DNA of 19,596 nucleotides from Sedimentisphaerales bacterium (GCA_016928975.1 JAFGJR010000044.1:1-19596), one strand, 5' to 3'; positions 1-7,778 are shown, counted from the stretch's first letter. The notes: generated by a model not told the origin, from the letters alone. Numbers and translations are program-made.

Positions 1-40
1 ATAGTTCATAATACCCAAGTCAGCCCAGCGACTGAACCGC

Positions 41-655
41 TTGGCCGACGGCTGTAGTTGTCCAATTCCCGCTGAACCAACACACCAGCATCTTGCTCCC
101 TATCGGCCCCGTTTGAACCAACGAGCCACGCAACAGCGTTGGTATGAACTTCAGCAACCCGCGATTGGCTTGCTCGCGTGTCTTGCTCGCCCGAAGATTG
201 TCTATCCAATCATTGCGTCTGAACCACGCTTCACCCTGGAGTGCGACGGATTCCTCATCAATGACAAAGCTTTCGCGCTTCCCACTGCCTCCCCGGTCCT
301 CCTTGGCTGCCTAAACAGCAGAGTCGCCAACTTCTACTTCCGCAACGTTTGCGCTCGCCTGGAAGGGAGCGGGAAATGCTACTTCGAGTTCCGCGCCCAA
401 TACGTAGAGGTCTTCCCAGTCCCAAAGGAGAGTAGCGTTGATCCCCAGAAGCGCACGGAGATGGAGCGTTTGGTGGAGGCTATGACACGGTTGCACAAGG
501 CGTTGTCCGGTGCGAGGACGCCGAATGAGAAGGAGGCGTTGGAGCGGCAGATTGCGGCGACGGATGGTCAGATCGACCAGCTAGTGTACGAGCTGTACGG
601 CCTGACGGCCGAGGAGATCGCCATCGTCGAGGAGGCGACACGCACCCCGCAGTGA
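41..655 (+). CDS. C-terminal specificity-domain fragment of an Eco57I/TaqI-type restriction-modification enzyme
   Basis: The protein (204 aa from a TTG) resembles the C-terminal target-recognition part of type IIG / N6-adenine methyltransferase enzymes. The segment RATQQRWYELQQP followed by RPKIVYPIIA, then a beta-rich stretch ending in a GCLNSRVANFYF-like motif, is typical of this region, and the C-terminus carries the usual helix ending in LVYELYGLTAEEIAIVEE. In intact family members this domain would bind the target sequence, while the methyltransferase core (SAM motif and NPPY) lies several hundred residues upstream; neither is visible here. An in-frame stop sits at bases 2-4, so the frame does not run off the left edge. 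The fragment is therefore either a separate specificity polypeptide or, more likely, the tail of a gene broken by a frameshift or stop just outside the window. No good ribosome binding site precedes the TTG. The family call is fairly sure; its status as a working gene is not. Confidence 0.65.
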   Translation: MADGCSCPIPAEPTHQHLAPYRPRLNQRATQQRWYELQQPAIGLLACLARPKIVYPIIASEPRFTLECDGFLINDKAFALPTASPVLLGCLNSRVANFYFRNVCARLEGSGKCYFEFRAQYVEVFPVPKESSVDPQKRTEMERLVEAMTRLHKALSGARTPNEKEALERQIAATDGQIDQLVYELYGLTAEEIAIVEEATRTPQ

Positions 656-688
656 GGGCGTGCGTCTATGTTTCGGCCATGGGATTGC

Positions 689-717
689 TTGCAGATGCCG
701 CCGGCGTGCGGTATCTT
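689..717 (+). promoter_or_regulatory. Putative sigma70-type promoter for dinD
   Basis: A TTGCAG hexamer (689-694) and a TATCTT hexamer (712-717) are separated by exactly 17 bases, in the short intergenic space before dinD. The implied transcript start is near base 724, giving a leader of about 80 bases. No palindromic LexA-like box could be seen nearby, so SOS control is not shown by the sequence. Match to consensus is moderate. Confidence 0.35.
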
Positions 718-804
718 GGGCAGCCGACAGACGCTTACGGGCCGACGGCCGTTCGCGCGAGGGCGTGAGACCTGAATGAGAATGTTCGGCGCAACGGGAG
801 GCAG

Positions 805-1686
805 ATGGACAAGGAAATCGTGATCCGTTTGCATTCAAGTTTCGAGGCGATGGTCCAGAAGTTCCCCGGGACTGAAACCGAGTTCTGGTGTGCCAGGGAC
901 CTACAACTGCTCCTGGGATACGCACAATGGAAGAACTTCGCGAAGGTCATCGACAAAGCCATAACTGCTTGTGTGAACGCTGGTTATGATCCGAAAGACC
1001 ATTTTGCCGATATCAGCAAAATGGTCGATCTCGGCTCCGGGGCCAAGCGAGAGATCGATGACATTGCGCTGAGCCGCTATGCCTGCTATCTGATCGCTCA
1101 GAATGGAGACCCGGGGAAGGAGCAGATTGCCTTTGCCCAGACCTACTTCGCTGTTCAGACGCGAAAGCAGGAAGTCATCGAGAGACGCCTGGCGGAGACC
1201 GAACGGGTCAGCGCGCGAAAGAGGCTTAGCCGGTCGGAGAAGGAGCTTTCGGGTATCATTTTCGAGCGGCTCGGCGACGGTGAGAGCTTCGCGCGAGTTC
1301 GTAGCAAAGGCGATACGGCCCTTTTCGGTGGTCGAACCACGCAGGACATGAAGCACGAACTCGGTGTGCCGGACACGCGGCCGCTTGCAGACTTCCTCGC
1401 AACAATTACTATCAAGGCCAAGGATTTCGCCAATGAGATCACCAACTTCAATGTCAAGCAGAACGATATGCGCAGCGAAACGCGAATCACCGGCGAGCAC
1501 GTGAAGAACAATGAGGAAGTGCGCCGGGTACTTGTAGATCGTGGCATCGTGCCGGAGAGATTGCCGCCGGCTGAGGATGTGAAGAAAGTGGAACGGCGTC
1601 TTGAAAGTGAGCAGAAGAAACTGCCGAAGCAGGTCAAGCGACTCGAAGGATCGGGACCAGATGAGCCCCATGAGAATAACCTGTGA
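805..1686 (+). CDS. dinD: DNA damage-inducible protein D (DinD)
   Basis: This 293-aa protein matches the DinD family over its whole length. The N-terminal half (about residues 25-115) carries the BRO-N-like fold, including FWCARDLQLLLGY, a KVIDKAITAC helix and a SRYACYLIAQNGDPGKEQIA block. The C-terminal half has the family's RTTQDMKHELGVPDTRPLADFL segment and the NEEVRR-VLVDRGIVPE end. In E. coli, DinD is SOS-induced and the purified protein disassembles RecA filaments; outside enterics the gene is often found beside restriction-modification genes, as here. The start ATG at 805 has GGGAGG a few bases upstream. The gene overlaps the start of the following DUF2283 gene, which suggests a shared transcript. 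No LexA-like operator was found upstream. The family assignment is secure; the physiological role in this lineage is an inference. Confidence 0.9.
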   Translation: MDKEIVIRLHSSFEAMVQKFPGTETEFWCARDLQLLLGYAQWKNFAKVIDKAITACVNAGYDPKDHFADISKMVDLGSGAKREIDDIALSRYACYLIAQNGDPGKEQIAFAQTYFAVQTRKQEVIERRLAETERVSARKRLSRSEKELSGIIFERLGDGESFARVRSKGDTALFGGRTTQDMKHELGVPDTRPLADFLATITIKAKDFANEITNFNVKQNDMRSETRITGEHVKNNEEVRRVLVDRGIVPERLPPAEDVKKVERRLESEQKKLPKQVKRLEGSGPDEPHENNL

Positions 1687-1888
1687 TTCTGAAGTGGACG
1701 CGCTGAGCATCATCTTCCGTGAGGCCAGCGCAACGACCAAGCATCTGGGCGAGGGAATCGCTGCCGACTACGATAGCGAAGGTCGGTTAGCCGGCCTGGA
1801 GATTTTGGATGCAGTCCGCCGCTTTGGCGGGCGGGACGCCCTGCGTCAGATCGTTTTTGAGGGTGTTGGCCCTTCTGTGCGGACCTGA
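1661..1888 (+). CDS. DUF2283-type small protein
   Basis: This short protein (75 aa from the ATG at 1661, 72 aa from the ATG at 1670) has the DUF2283 pattern: an opening MRITCDSEVDALSI strand, a central GIAADYDSEGRLAGLEIL strand-turn-strand and a short helix (DAVRRFGG). Canonical members begin with MKI-YD--VDALYI, which favours 1670. However, AAGGA at 1646-1650 lies 10 bases before the ATG at 1661, so I report the earlier start. The reading frame starts inside dinD and its TGA shares one base with the ATG of the next gene (1888), implying coupled translation. Members are small proteins of unknown function, often encoded near toxin-antitoxin or restriction genes. The C-terminal tail after residue 60 is not family-typical. 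The family call is good; no biochemical role can be assigned. Confidence 0.72.
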   Translation: MSPMRITCDSEVDALSIIFREASATTKHLGEGIAADYDSEGRLAGLEILDAVRRFGGRDALRQIVFEGVGPSVRT

Positions 1889-2640
1889 TGCGACGTATGC
1901 CAGATGAGCTCAAGGCGTTGGTTTTTGATTGTGACGGCGTGCTGGCGGAGACGGAGCGCGACGGGCATCGCGTCGCGTTCAATGAGGCGTTCGCGCAGAA
2001 GGGTCTCGGCATTGAGTGGGATGTGGCCCTCTACAAGGAGTTTCTCAAGGTCGGCGGGGGCAAGGAGCGGATGAGGCACTTCTTCGAGGGGACCTCCTGG
2101 CCCTGCGCGGCCGGCGACAGAGACGCGCTGATCAAAGAGCTGCACGAGTGCAAGACCGTGCTGTACACGCAGATCATCGAGTCGGGCCGGTTGCCTCTGC
2201 GTCCCGGGGTCGCACGGCTCGTGGATGAGGCCATCGCCGCCGGCGTCAGGCTCGCCGTCTGCTCGACATCCAACGAGCGGTCGGTCAATGCGGTCGTCGA
2301 GAAGCTGCTCGGGCCCCGCCGCAAGGCCAAGTTCGACGTGATCCTCGCCGGCGATGTCGTGTCGAAGAAGAAGCCCGATCCGGAGATCTACACTCTTGTT
2401 CTGGATCGCTTGCATCTGAAACCGGAGGAATGTGTCGTGGTGGAGGATAATCGCAACGGGCTGCTCGCCGCCAAAGGCGCCGGCGTGTCCTGCGTCGTGA
2501 CCACGAACGGGTACACGCGGGACGAGGACTTCGCAGAGGCCGACCTGGTGGTCTCGGAGCTTGGCGACCCGCCGAACGTGCAGGTGGACCTGACCATCAT
2601 TCGACGCATCGTGGAGAAAAGGAGCGGCAGGTGCTCATGA
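1888..2640 (+). CDS. CbbY-like HAD-superfamily phosphatase
   Basis: This 250-aa protein is a HAD phosphatase with a C1 cap, and is closest in pattern to CbbY / beta-phosphoglucomutase-like enzymes. Motif I is FDCDGVLAETE, with nucleophile Asp14 and acid/base Asp16. It is followed by the family-typical HRVAFNEAF and by GGGKERM, which is characteristic of CbbY. Motif II is the VCSTSN block, motif III the Lys in VSKKKPDPEIY, and motif IV the acidic pair in VVVEDNRNG. Characterised CbbY proteins dephosphorylate xylulose-1,5-bisphosphate, an inhibitory by-product of Rubisco. No Rubisco gene is in view, so the substrate here may be another sugar phosphate. The start overlaps the preceding stop by one base, and the end overlaps the next gene by a few bases. 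MPDELK at residue 4 is an alternative start. The protein is expected to be cytoplasmic. Confidence 0.87.
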   Translation: MRRMPDELKALVFDCDGVLAETERDGHRVAFNEAFAQKGLGIEWDVALYKEFLKVGGGKERMRHFFEGTSWPCAAGDRDALIKELHECKTVLYTQIIESGRLPLRPGVARLVDEAIAAGVRLAVCSTSNERSVNAVVEKLLGPRRKAKFDVILAGDVVSKKKPDPEIYTLVLDRLHLKPEECVVVEDNRNGLLAAKGAGVSCVVTTNGYTRDEDFAEADLVVSELGDPPNVQVDLTIIRRIVEKRSGRCS

Positions 2641-4964
2641 CGAGGGCTGTTGCAGTCGTGGCGTCGATCCTGGCCGGTCTTGCGGCAGCGAGCGCGGCCG
2701 GACCGGTCCCGGGGGACGTGTTTCGCGAGTACATGTGGTGGAACGAGAAGGGCGATGCGGGCGGGTCTCTCCGCGTCGGGGGCAAGCACGGCGACAAGGA
2801 CCCGGACCGGGGCTGGGCCCAGGATTACGTCAACAGTCCCGTGACTCTCGACCATGATTTCGATCTGGAGCACGCGACCCGTGCGGAAGTGGTGATCGAG
2901 AAGATCCTCTGCCACGACTCGACGAGAGGATTGGCGATAGAGATCAATGGGAATGCATGGATCCCGATTCCCGAGGCGCAGGCGATTCCTTCGCCGCAAT
3001 GGGAGTACCAGCATCACATCTATCCCATTGTGCTGGTTCCTCTTTCCCATCTCAAGAGCGGCACGGGCAATCGGTTCCGCCTGCGCGTGGACCCGGAGCA
3101 TTCGTGGAAATGGCCGCAGAACCTCATCTACGGCGTGCACTTCCGCGTTTATTATGACCCGACGAAGAAGCCGCACCCGGCAGGCAGAATCACCTCGCTC
3201 TCGCCTGGCGCCAGGCTCGACAGAAACGTCCGGCTGGGGGTCGAGGCTGCAAGTCCCGCCGGCGCGATCACGCAGGTGGATTACATCGGCCGTTACGAAG
3301 ACGTCAACTACGAGGGCGACGGGCTGTACACGCAGTGGCACTATCACTTCTTTCACGGCAAGCTCGTGCATCACATCGGCACCGCCACCGAAGCGCCCTA
3401 TCGCGTGACGTGGGATACATCCTGGGTGCCCGACCAGAAAGAGCCGATGATGATTGCCGCCCGCGTCACCGACAGCGCAGGAGTGACGTGCGTCACGCCG
3501 GCCGTCACCGGTCTGAGCCTGGATCGCCGTGGACTGGCCGTCGAGCTGTGCAAGCCCTACGACATTCCCACCAGGTGGGTCACGCGGAGTGGGGAGCACC
3601 AGGAGCATTTCAACGTGGCCGGCGATCTGAGTAGGGCGATCGCCGCGCAACTGGTCTGGTCGAGCTGGAGCCCCGGCTACATGCGCGGGATCTCGATCAA
3701 TGGCACGATGGTATTCGACAGCGAGGGGCCGAAGTATCAATACTACTTTCATCGCGTGACAATCAGTGAGTTAGCCGCGTTGAAGCCGGGCGTGAACACC
3801 CTGACGACGGGCAAGACGCCGCTGATCGACGGCCGGATGGTGCACGGCATGGAGGTGAACTGGCCCGGCATCATGGTCCTGATCCAGTACGCAGGCGAGG
3901 TGACGTTCAAACACGCGATGATCGACGACGGCGTGAAAGACCCCTGGGCGAAGATCCTTGCGGATATCGACGGAGACGGTTTTCTCGACGTCATCATCGG
4001 CGGCCGGGCGGGACCTCTGCTCTGGTACCGATACCCGAGCTGGACGAAGGCCGTCATCATCGATGGCGGTTACAAGACCGTAGACGGCGAGGCCGGCGAC
4101 ATCGACGGCGACGGCGATCCCGACATCGTCATGGGCGGGCTCCTCTGGTACGAGAATCCCCGTCCGCACGGTGATGTTGCCAAGGGGCCGTGGAAGGCTC
4201 ATCGCGTGGCCGATCACGGGACACACGATGTGGAGCTGGCCGACCTCGACAAGGACGGCGACCTGGACATCGTCACGCGCGACCAGTCGGATTTCGGGAC
4301 CAACGCCGGTGACAAGGTGTACCTGTGGCGCCAGGACGAAGGCGACAAGTGGATGAGCCGGGTCATCGAGTGCCCGCATGGCGAGGGACTGGCGTTCGGT
4401 GATATGGACGCCGACGGCGATCAGGACATCGTGATCGGCGGCATCTGGTTTGAAAACGCCGGAGGCATCCTCGACGTCCCGTGGCCGTCACACAAGTTCT
4501 GCGACTGGCACCGCAGTGCGGCCGTGCAAGTGGCGGATATCAACGGCGACGGCCGGCCGGATGTGGTCCTATCCCCGTCGGAATTAGCGGGCAACTCGTA
4601 TCGGATTTCCTGGTTTGAGGCTCCGCGCGATCCCCGGCAGGGGGGCTGGGCCGAGCACATCATCGTCGATCCGATCGAGTGTGTCGTTCACGGCCTGGCA
4701 GCCGCCGACTTCGACGGCGATGGAGCCGTGGACATGGCGATCTCGCAGATGCACCAGGGCAAAGACCCTGATGAAGTCGCGATCTTCACCAATCGCAACG
4801 GCGGGACTTCCTGGAAGAAGAAGGTCCTTTCCACGAAAGGCTCGCACTGCATCCGCGCCGGCGACATCGGCTCCGACGGTGATATCGACCTTCTCGGCGC
4901 CAACTGGAGCGGCCCATACCAGCCCGTCGAAGTCTGGGAAAACGCTCGCGGCTCCTGGCATTGA
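2637..4964 (+). CDS. Exported VCBS/FG-GAP beta-propeller protein
   Basis: This 775-aa protein starts with a signal peptide (short basic start, then an Ala/Val-rich core up to about residue 20, ending SAAG). Residues 25-430 form a beta-rich region, with many Trp and Tyr, that I do not recognise; it could be a jelly-roll or carbohydrate-binding module. From about residue 443 to 756 there are seven calcium-type loops of FG-GAP/VCBS repeats, for example DIDGDGFLDVIIGG, DIDGDGDPDIVMGG, DLDKDGDLDIV, DMDADGDQDIVIGG and DINGDGRPDVVL. These fit a seven-bladed propeller. The last loop (DIGSDGDIDL) is the least regular. The ATG at 2637 overlaps the previous stop (ATGA), with AAGGAG 12 bases upstream; a GTG at 2631, 6 bases after the same site, is the alternative. 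Such proteins are extracellular or surface-bound and common in planctomycetes. No catalytic domain is evident. Confidence 0.85.
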   Translation: MTRAVAVVASILAGLAAASAAGPVPGDVFREYMWWNEKGDAGGSLRVGGKHGDKDPDRGWAQDYVNSPVTLDHDFDLEHATRAEVVIEKILCHDSTRGLAIEINGNAWIPIPEAQAIPSPQWEYQHHIYPIVLVPLSHLKSGTGNRFRLRVDPEHSWKWPQNLIYGVHFRVYYDPTKKPHPAGRITSLSPGARLDRNVRLGVEAASPAGAITQVDYIGRYEDVNYEGDGLYTQWHYHFFHGKLVHHIGTATEAPYRVTWDTSWVPDQKEPMMIAARVTDSAGVTCVTPAVTGLSLDRRGLAVELCKPYDIPTRWVTRSGEHQEHFNVAGDLSRAIAAQLVWSSWSPGYMRGISINGTMVFDSEGPKYQYYFHRVTISELAALKPGVNTLTTGKTPLIDGRMVHGMEVNWPGIMVLIQYAGEVTFKHAMIDDGVKDPWAKILADIDGDGFLDVIIGGRAGPLLWYRYPSWTKAVIIDGGYKTVDGEAGDIDGDGDPDIVMGGLLWYENPRPHGDVAKGPWKAHRVADHGTHDVELADLDKDGDLDIVTRDQSDFGTNAGDKVYLWRQDEGDKWMSRVIECPHGEGLAFGDMDADGDQDIVIGGIWFENAGGILDVPWPSHKFCDWHRSAAVQVADINGDGRPDVVLSPSELAGNSYRISWFEAPRDPRQGGWAEHIIVDPIECVVHGLAAADFDGDGAVDMAISQMHQGKDPDEVAIFTNRNGGTSWKKKVLSTKGSHCIRAGDIGSDGDIDLLGANWSGPYQPVEVWENARGSWH

Positions 4965-4969
4965 AGCCT

Positions 4970-5289
4970 GCGGCGTGGAGACTCGCCCAGGCGATGGCTT
5001 CCTGCGCCCTGGGCACGGCTTCCTCGGGCTTTACGTTGTACGTGGCCTGGAGGATGGTGCCGTTGTCATCGATCAGGAATGACGAGCGGATGATCCCCTC
5101 CTTCATTCTGCCCTGCACGGACTTCATGGCCCAGGTGCCGTAGGCTTCCGCGACCTCGTGATCGAGGTTGGACAGCAACGGAATACCCAGGTTGTACTTC
5201 TGGTCGAATGCCTTTTGCCTGTGCGGCGTGTCCGGACCGCTGACGTTTGAGCCGAGGTAGCGGAGGTCCCACATTCCATCCGCGCTCAC
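4970..5289 (-). pseudogene. Truncated peroxiredoxin (BCP/PrxQ-like) fragment
   Basis: The minus strand encodes the C-terminal half of a thioredoxin-dependent peroxiredoxin. The recognisable blocks are LGSNVSGPDTPHRQKAF, KYNLGIPLLSNLDHEVAEAYG and a GIIRSSFLIDDNGTI strand, followed by a final helix near 4985. The N-terminal half, with the peroxidatic cysteine of the TPGCT motif, is absent: going upstream (above 5289) the frame loses all similarity. The normal stop is also missing, since the frame reads on antisense into the end of the VCBS gene. Without the catalytic cysteine it cannot act as a peroxidase, so I treat it as a relic. The fragment is convergent with the VCBS gene, and its conserved part ends within a few bases of that gene's stop. 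Confidence 0.7.
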
Positions 5290-5371
5290 CTGGTTCTCGG
5301 ACCATTCCGTCCTCCGAGGCAGGTTGTGGTTATGTCAAGCCGGCGGACTGTCGATAAACCGCCTGCGGCCT

Positions 5372-5401
5372 GCCCTTTGTCTGCGTTCGCAGACGAAGGG
5401 C
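5372..5401. other. Strong inverted repeat (hairpin)
   Basis: Two 14-base arms (5372-5385 and 5388-5401) are complementary except for one G:T-type pair, with only TT between them, so the real loop is probably four bases. A second short palindrome (GCCAAATTGGC, 5400-5410) follows directly. There is no T-run on either side, so a classical intrinsic terminator is not shown. It sits between the peroxiredoxin relic and the next plus-strand gene, and may be an operator, an mRNA hairpin or the trace of a mobile element. Confidence 0.5.
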
Positions 5402-5432
5402 CAAATTGGCACTTGCGTGGAGATGACGGACT

Positions 5433-5969
5433 ATGGCGGCAAACGGCGGTCGTACCAATGATACGGACGTGAGCGTCGGCAACGCGAAACGTCTCAGCAT
5501 GCTCCTGGGCGCGGGTGTCATCGTGGTCCTGTGCTTTGCCACTCGCTTCAGTCCCGCCCAGACGGCGATGGAGGTCACCCGATGGCGGGAGTACTCGTCC
5601 ACCAAGCGAAGCAGTCAGGTGAGCGGCAAGATGGCCGGTCTCAACGCGGTCGATCGCACCGGCTTCATCGTGCTCGGCGACGGCGGCTTCGCGCAACTGT
5701 CCAGCTCGATGGTCCATGCGGATTCGCCCGAGGGCAAGCTGTTCTGCCAGGGATTCACTATGTACGATTTCCCGGACGGCTCCAGCATCCTGGCCAAAGT
5801 GGACGTATCGGGCGAGTACCGTGGCAAGCAGACCGGGATCATCACGTTCGTGTCCGGGACCGGCCGGTTCAAGGGAATCACCGGTCGCGGCACCATCTCT
5901 GCCTGGCTGCCCAAGGACTGGGACATGTACGCGGAGGTCGAAGCCAGCTTCTCGGCTACCGGAAGATGA
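5433..5969 (+). CDS. Exported allene-oxide-cyclase-barrel-like protein
   Basis: The protein (178 aa) has a polar N-terminus, then a hydrophobic segment at about residues 22-40 (MLLGAGVIVVLCFATRF) that looks like a signal peptide or anchor. The rest is a small all-beta domain. The tail DVSGEYRGKQTGIITFVSG, followed by TGRFKGITGRGTISAW, resembles the dirigent/allene oxide cyclase barrel fold, where TGxFxxxxGxG marks one hairpin. Bacterial members are mostly uncharacterised. GGAG lies 10 bases before the ATG. The first 20 residues may be over-called; the Met at the start of the hydrophobic core is an alternative start, but it has no better ribosome binding site. The gene stands alone, with a hairpin upstream and a 231-base gap downstream that holds a small GC-rich stem (6028-6045). 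The fold assignment is moderate and no activity can be named. Confidence 0.62.
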   Translation: MAANGGRTNDTDVSVGNAKRLSMLLGAGVIVVLCFATRFSPAQTAMEVTRWREYSSTKRSSQVSGKMAGLNAVDRTGFIVLGDGGFAQLSSSMVHADSPEGKLFCQGFTMYDFPDGSSILAKVDVSGEYRGKQTGIITFVSGTGRFKGITGRGTISAWLPKDWDMYAEVEASFSATGR

Positions 5970-6200
5970 ACCGCCCCGGGTCGAAAGCCCTCGTTCGTTT
6001 CCACCAATAACGCTGCGCAAGAACGGGCCGCAGCTTCCTCTGCGGGCCGGCCCGGACAACCTGTCTGGCAATCGAGGGACCCATCCAGTACAGTTGGGCT
6101 CTGGAACCGCCATTGTGGGCGCGGTACTATTCGGGCACGGGCAGTGCTGTGTTTTGGCGAGTGCCTGGTGGCTATTGATCCCGTCATTTGGAGGCGCGAC

Positions 6201-6860
6201 ATGAAGCATGAATTCTCCATCGAGAAGCCCAAGGGGCTGAAGGACCTGTTCCCTGGCCAGTTCACAACGTTCTCCTGGTTGGACAGTGCTGTCACGGCAC
6301 CGAGCCTGATCACGGTGATCACGACTCGAAAAGCGAATGGCCGGCCGAACGCCTGCTTGCACGCCTGGGCCATGCTCGTGGGCGGCCACGGCGGTTACTC
6401 GTCTGTCATCTCTGTGGCAAAGCGCGGGCACACGTATGCCAACATCATGCGCGAGAAGGAGTGGTGCGTCTGCATTCCCTCGTGGCGCGTCCGCCAGCAG
6501 TGCTTTGCGACCATTCAATGCAACCAGCAGGACAATGACGAGATCACCGACGCCGGCTTCACCGTGGAGAGTGCGGCGGTGATCAAGGCGCCTCGCATCG
6601 CCGAGTGCCCGATCTGTCTTGAGTGTCAGCACTCGTGGGATCACGAGCTGGCTTCCGGTGACGGCAACCACATCTTCGTTGGCAACGTGGTGCATGCCGC
6701 GATCGATGAGTCGGTCATGGTCCCAGATGTCGCGACGAAACTGGATCGCATGGAGCTCATGTGTAGCGTGCCCTGTGCGCTAAACCCGCTGACGGCGGAG
6801 CTGAGTTCGAACATGGGCTTCGCCCGATTCACGCTGTGGGAGGAGGGGCCACAAGCATAG
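6201..6860 (+). CDS. Flavin reductase-like, FMN-binding split-barrel protein
   Basis: This 219-aa protein resembles the flavoredoxin / flavin reductase-like family. The layout is a first strand leading to ITTRKANGRPNACLHAW, then a GYSSVISVAKRGHTYANI block corresponding to the usual T-x-NI segment near the FMN phosphate, then EWCVCIPS, followed by a region ending in the strand HIFVGNVVHAAID. Members bind FMN and transfer electrons from NAD(P)H or a partner protein. The sequence is rich in Cys (several pairs, including CPICLEC at about residue 140), which is unusual and could allow metal binding or redox chemistry. The ATG at 6201 is chosen because GGAGG lies 6 bases upstream; an in-frame TTG farther upstream has no such site. 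The protein is expected to be cytoplasmic. It is convergent with the NIPSNAP gene and separated from it by a hairpin. Confidence 0.75.
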   Translation: MKHEFSIEKPKGLKDLFPGQFTTFSWLDSAVTAPSLITVITTRKANGRPNACLHAWAMLVGGHGGYSSVISVAKRGHTYANIMREKEWCVCIPSWRVRQQCFATIQCNQQDNDEITDAGFTVESAAVIKAPRIAECPICLECQHSWDHELASGDGNHIFVGNVVHAAIDESVMVPDVATKLDRMELMCSVPCALNPLTAELSSNMGFARFTLWEEGPQA

Positions 6861-6872
6861 GCAACGGTAAAC

Positions 6873-6907
6873 GGGGCCGACGAAGTTCTGACCAATCCGC
6901 CGGCCCC
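6873..6907. terminator. Hairpin between convergent genes, probable bidirectional terminator
   Basis: A 10-base stem with one A/C mismatch (6873-6882 with 6898-6907) encloses a 15-base loop between the ends of two convergent genes. On the plus strand it is followed by a weak T-rich stretch (TTGTGTCTGT). The position supports a terminator role for the flavin reductase gene, though the T-run is poor. Confidence 0.45.
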
Positions 6908-6938
6908 TTGTGTCTGTCCATTTCCGCTGGAACGGGTC

Positions 6939-7778
6939 TCAGATTTGCGAGTGACCCGCGGGCTTGAGGATCAGGTTCGTGATGCTTGCCGGCTTGGGGC
7001 GGAGGATCGCCTTGTCCATGTACTCGGGCATCGCGGAAAGCTGCTTCCATTCGGGGTCGGAGCCGAACTTCCTCCAGTTTTCCTGCTGTTCCTGTGCGTC
7101 CTTGAAGGCGAGCATGTAGGTCAGGTTGGGCATCTTGGTTCCGGCCAGGGTCTGGCCGAAGAAGACCGGATGCAGACCGACCTTGCGGAAGATGTCGATC
7201 TCGGCCGTATTGAACATCTCGATCTTCTTGAGCCGGGTCTTTTCGCTGGGGCTCTCATACGTGCGAAGCTGGAAGATCCGCCCTGGATCAGTGACCGGCG
7301 TCTCGATTTGCGGCAGACTCTCGAACGCCAGCATGAGCTGCGTTTCGAGGTTCTTGTACGCGGGCTTGTCCGCCGGGGCATCCACAAACGCTGCTCCGGC
7401 TTGAAGGAATTCCTGATCTTCGGACAACTTCTGCGTGAGCATGGCAACCGACGCGAGGCTCGTGTGCGGCAGCAGCACATAGATCGGGCTCAGGTCCTTC
7501 TCCGGGTAGAACACGCCCACCGGCTTGATGCCCAGCCGATTCAGAGCCGGGATCGCCGCCTCACCGAGGAACTTATCGAAGCCCGCCTTCTGCTCCGGCG
7601 TCTCGATCTCATACCGGCGCAACTCGTAGTATGTGCGACCCCCCATGCGGGCCAGGCGGGCACGAAATGCCGCCTCGGACTCACCCGGCATCCGCTGTCC
7701 CCGGGCCACCGACGCCCCGCCGGCCAGGGAAACCACGCCCGCCATGCACGATGCTCCCAGGAACTTTCGTCTTTGCAT
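6939..7778 (-). CDS. Exported NIPSNAP-family protein with Tat-like leader
   Basis: The mature part (279 aa in total) contains two ferredoxin-like NIPSNAP domains. The first starts at about residue 47 with YYELRRYEIETPEQK and LNRLGIKPVGVFY. The second follows TDPGRIFQLRTYESPSEKTRLKK and continues through FRKVGLHPVFFGQTLAG and LTYMLAFKD. The leader MQRRKFLGASCMAGVVSLAG has twin arginines followed by a hydrophobic core and ARGQ, as in Tat substrates. The start at 7778 is preferred because AGGAG lies 7 bases upstream; an ATG six bases earlier is too close to the Shine-Dalgarno. Such double-NIPSNAP exported proteins are common in planctomycetes and other polysaccharide degraders, but no reaction is established. 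A promoter-like sequence lies about 70 bases upstream, and a small hairpin (7800-7816) lies in the leader. Confidence 0.85.
   Translation of the reverse strand: MQRRKFLGASCMAGVVSLAGGASVARGQRMPGESEAAFRARLARMGGRTYYELRRYEIETPEQKAGFDKFLGEAAIPALNRLGIKPVGVFYPEKDLSPIYVLLPHTSLASVAMLTQKLSEDQEFLQAGAAFVDAPADKPAYKNLETQLMLAFESLPQIETPVTDPGRIFQLRTYESPSEKTRLKKIEMFNTAEIDIFRKVGLHPVFFGQTLAGTKMPNLTYMLAFKDAQEQQENWRKFGSDPEWKQLSAMPEYMDKAILRPKPASITNLILKPAGHSQI

Noticed and set aside
656..804. LexA/SOS box upstream of dinD
   Set aside because: No convincing palindrome of the CTGT-N8-ACAG or GAAC-N4-GTTC type was found.
2388..3752. Long minus-strand open frame (454 codons) opposite the phosphatase and propeller genes
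   Set aside because: The plus strand encodes clear HAD and VCBS proteins here; the antisense product is His/Arg/Pro-rich with no domain.
5286..6695. Long minus-strand open frame (469 codons) opposite the barrel and flavin reductase genes
   Set aside because: It overlaps two better-supported plus-strand genes and its product shows no family pattern.
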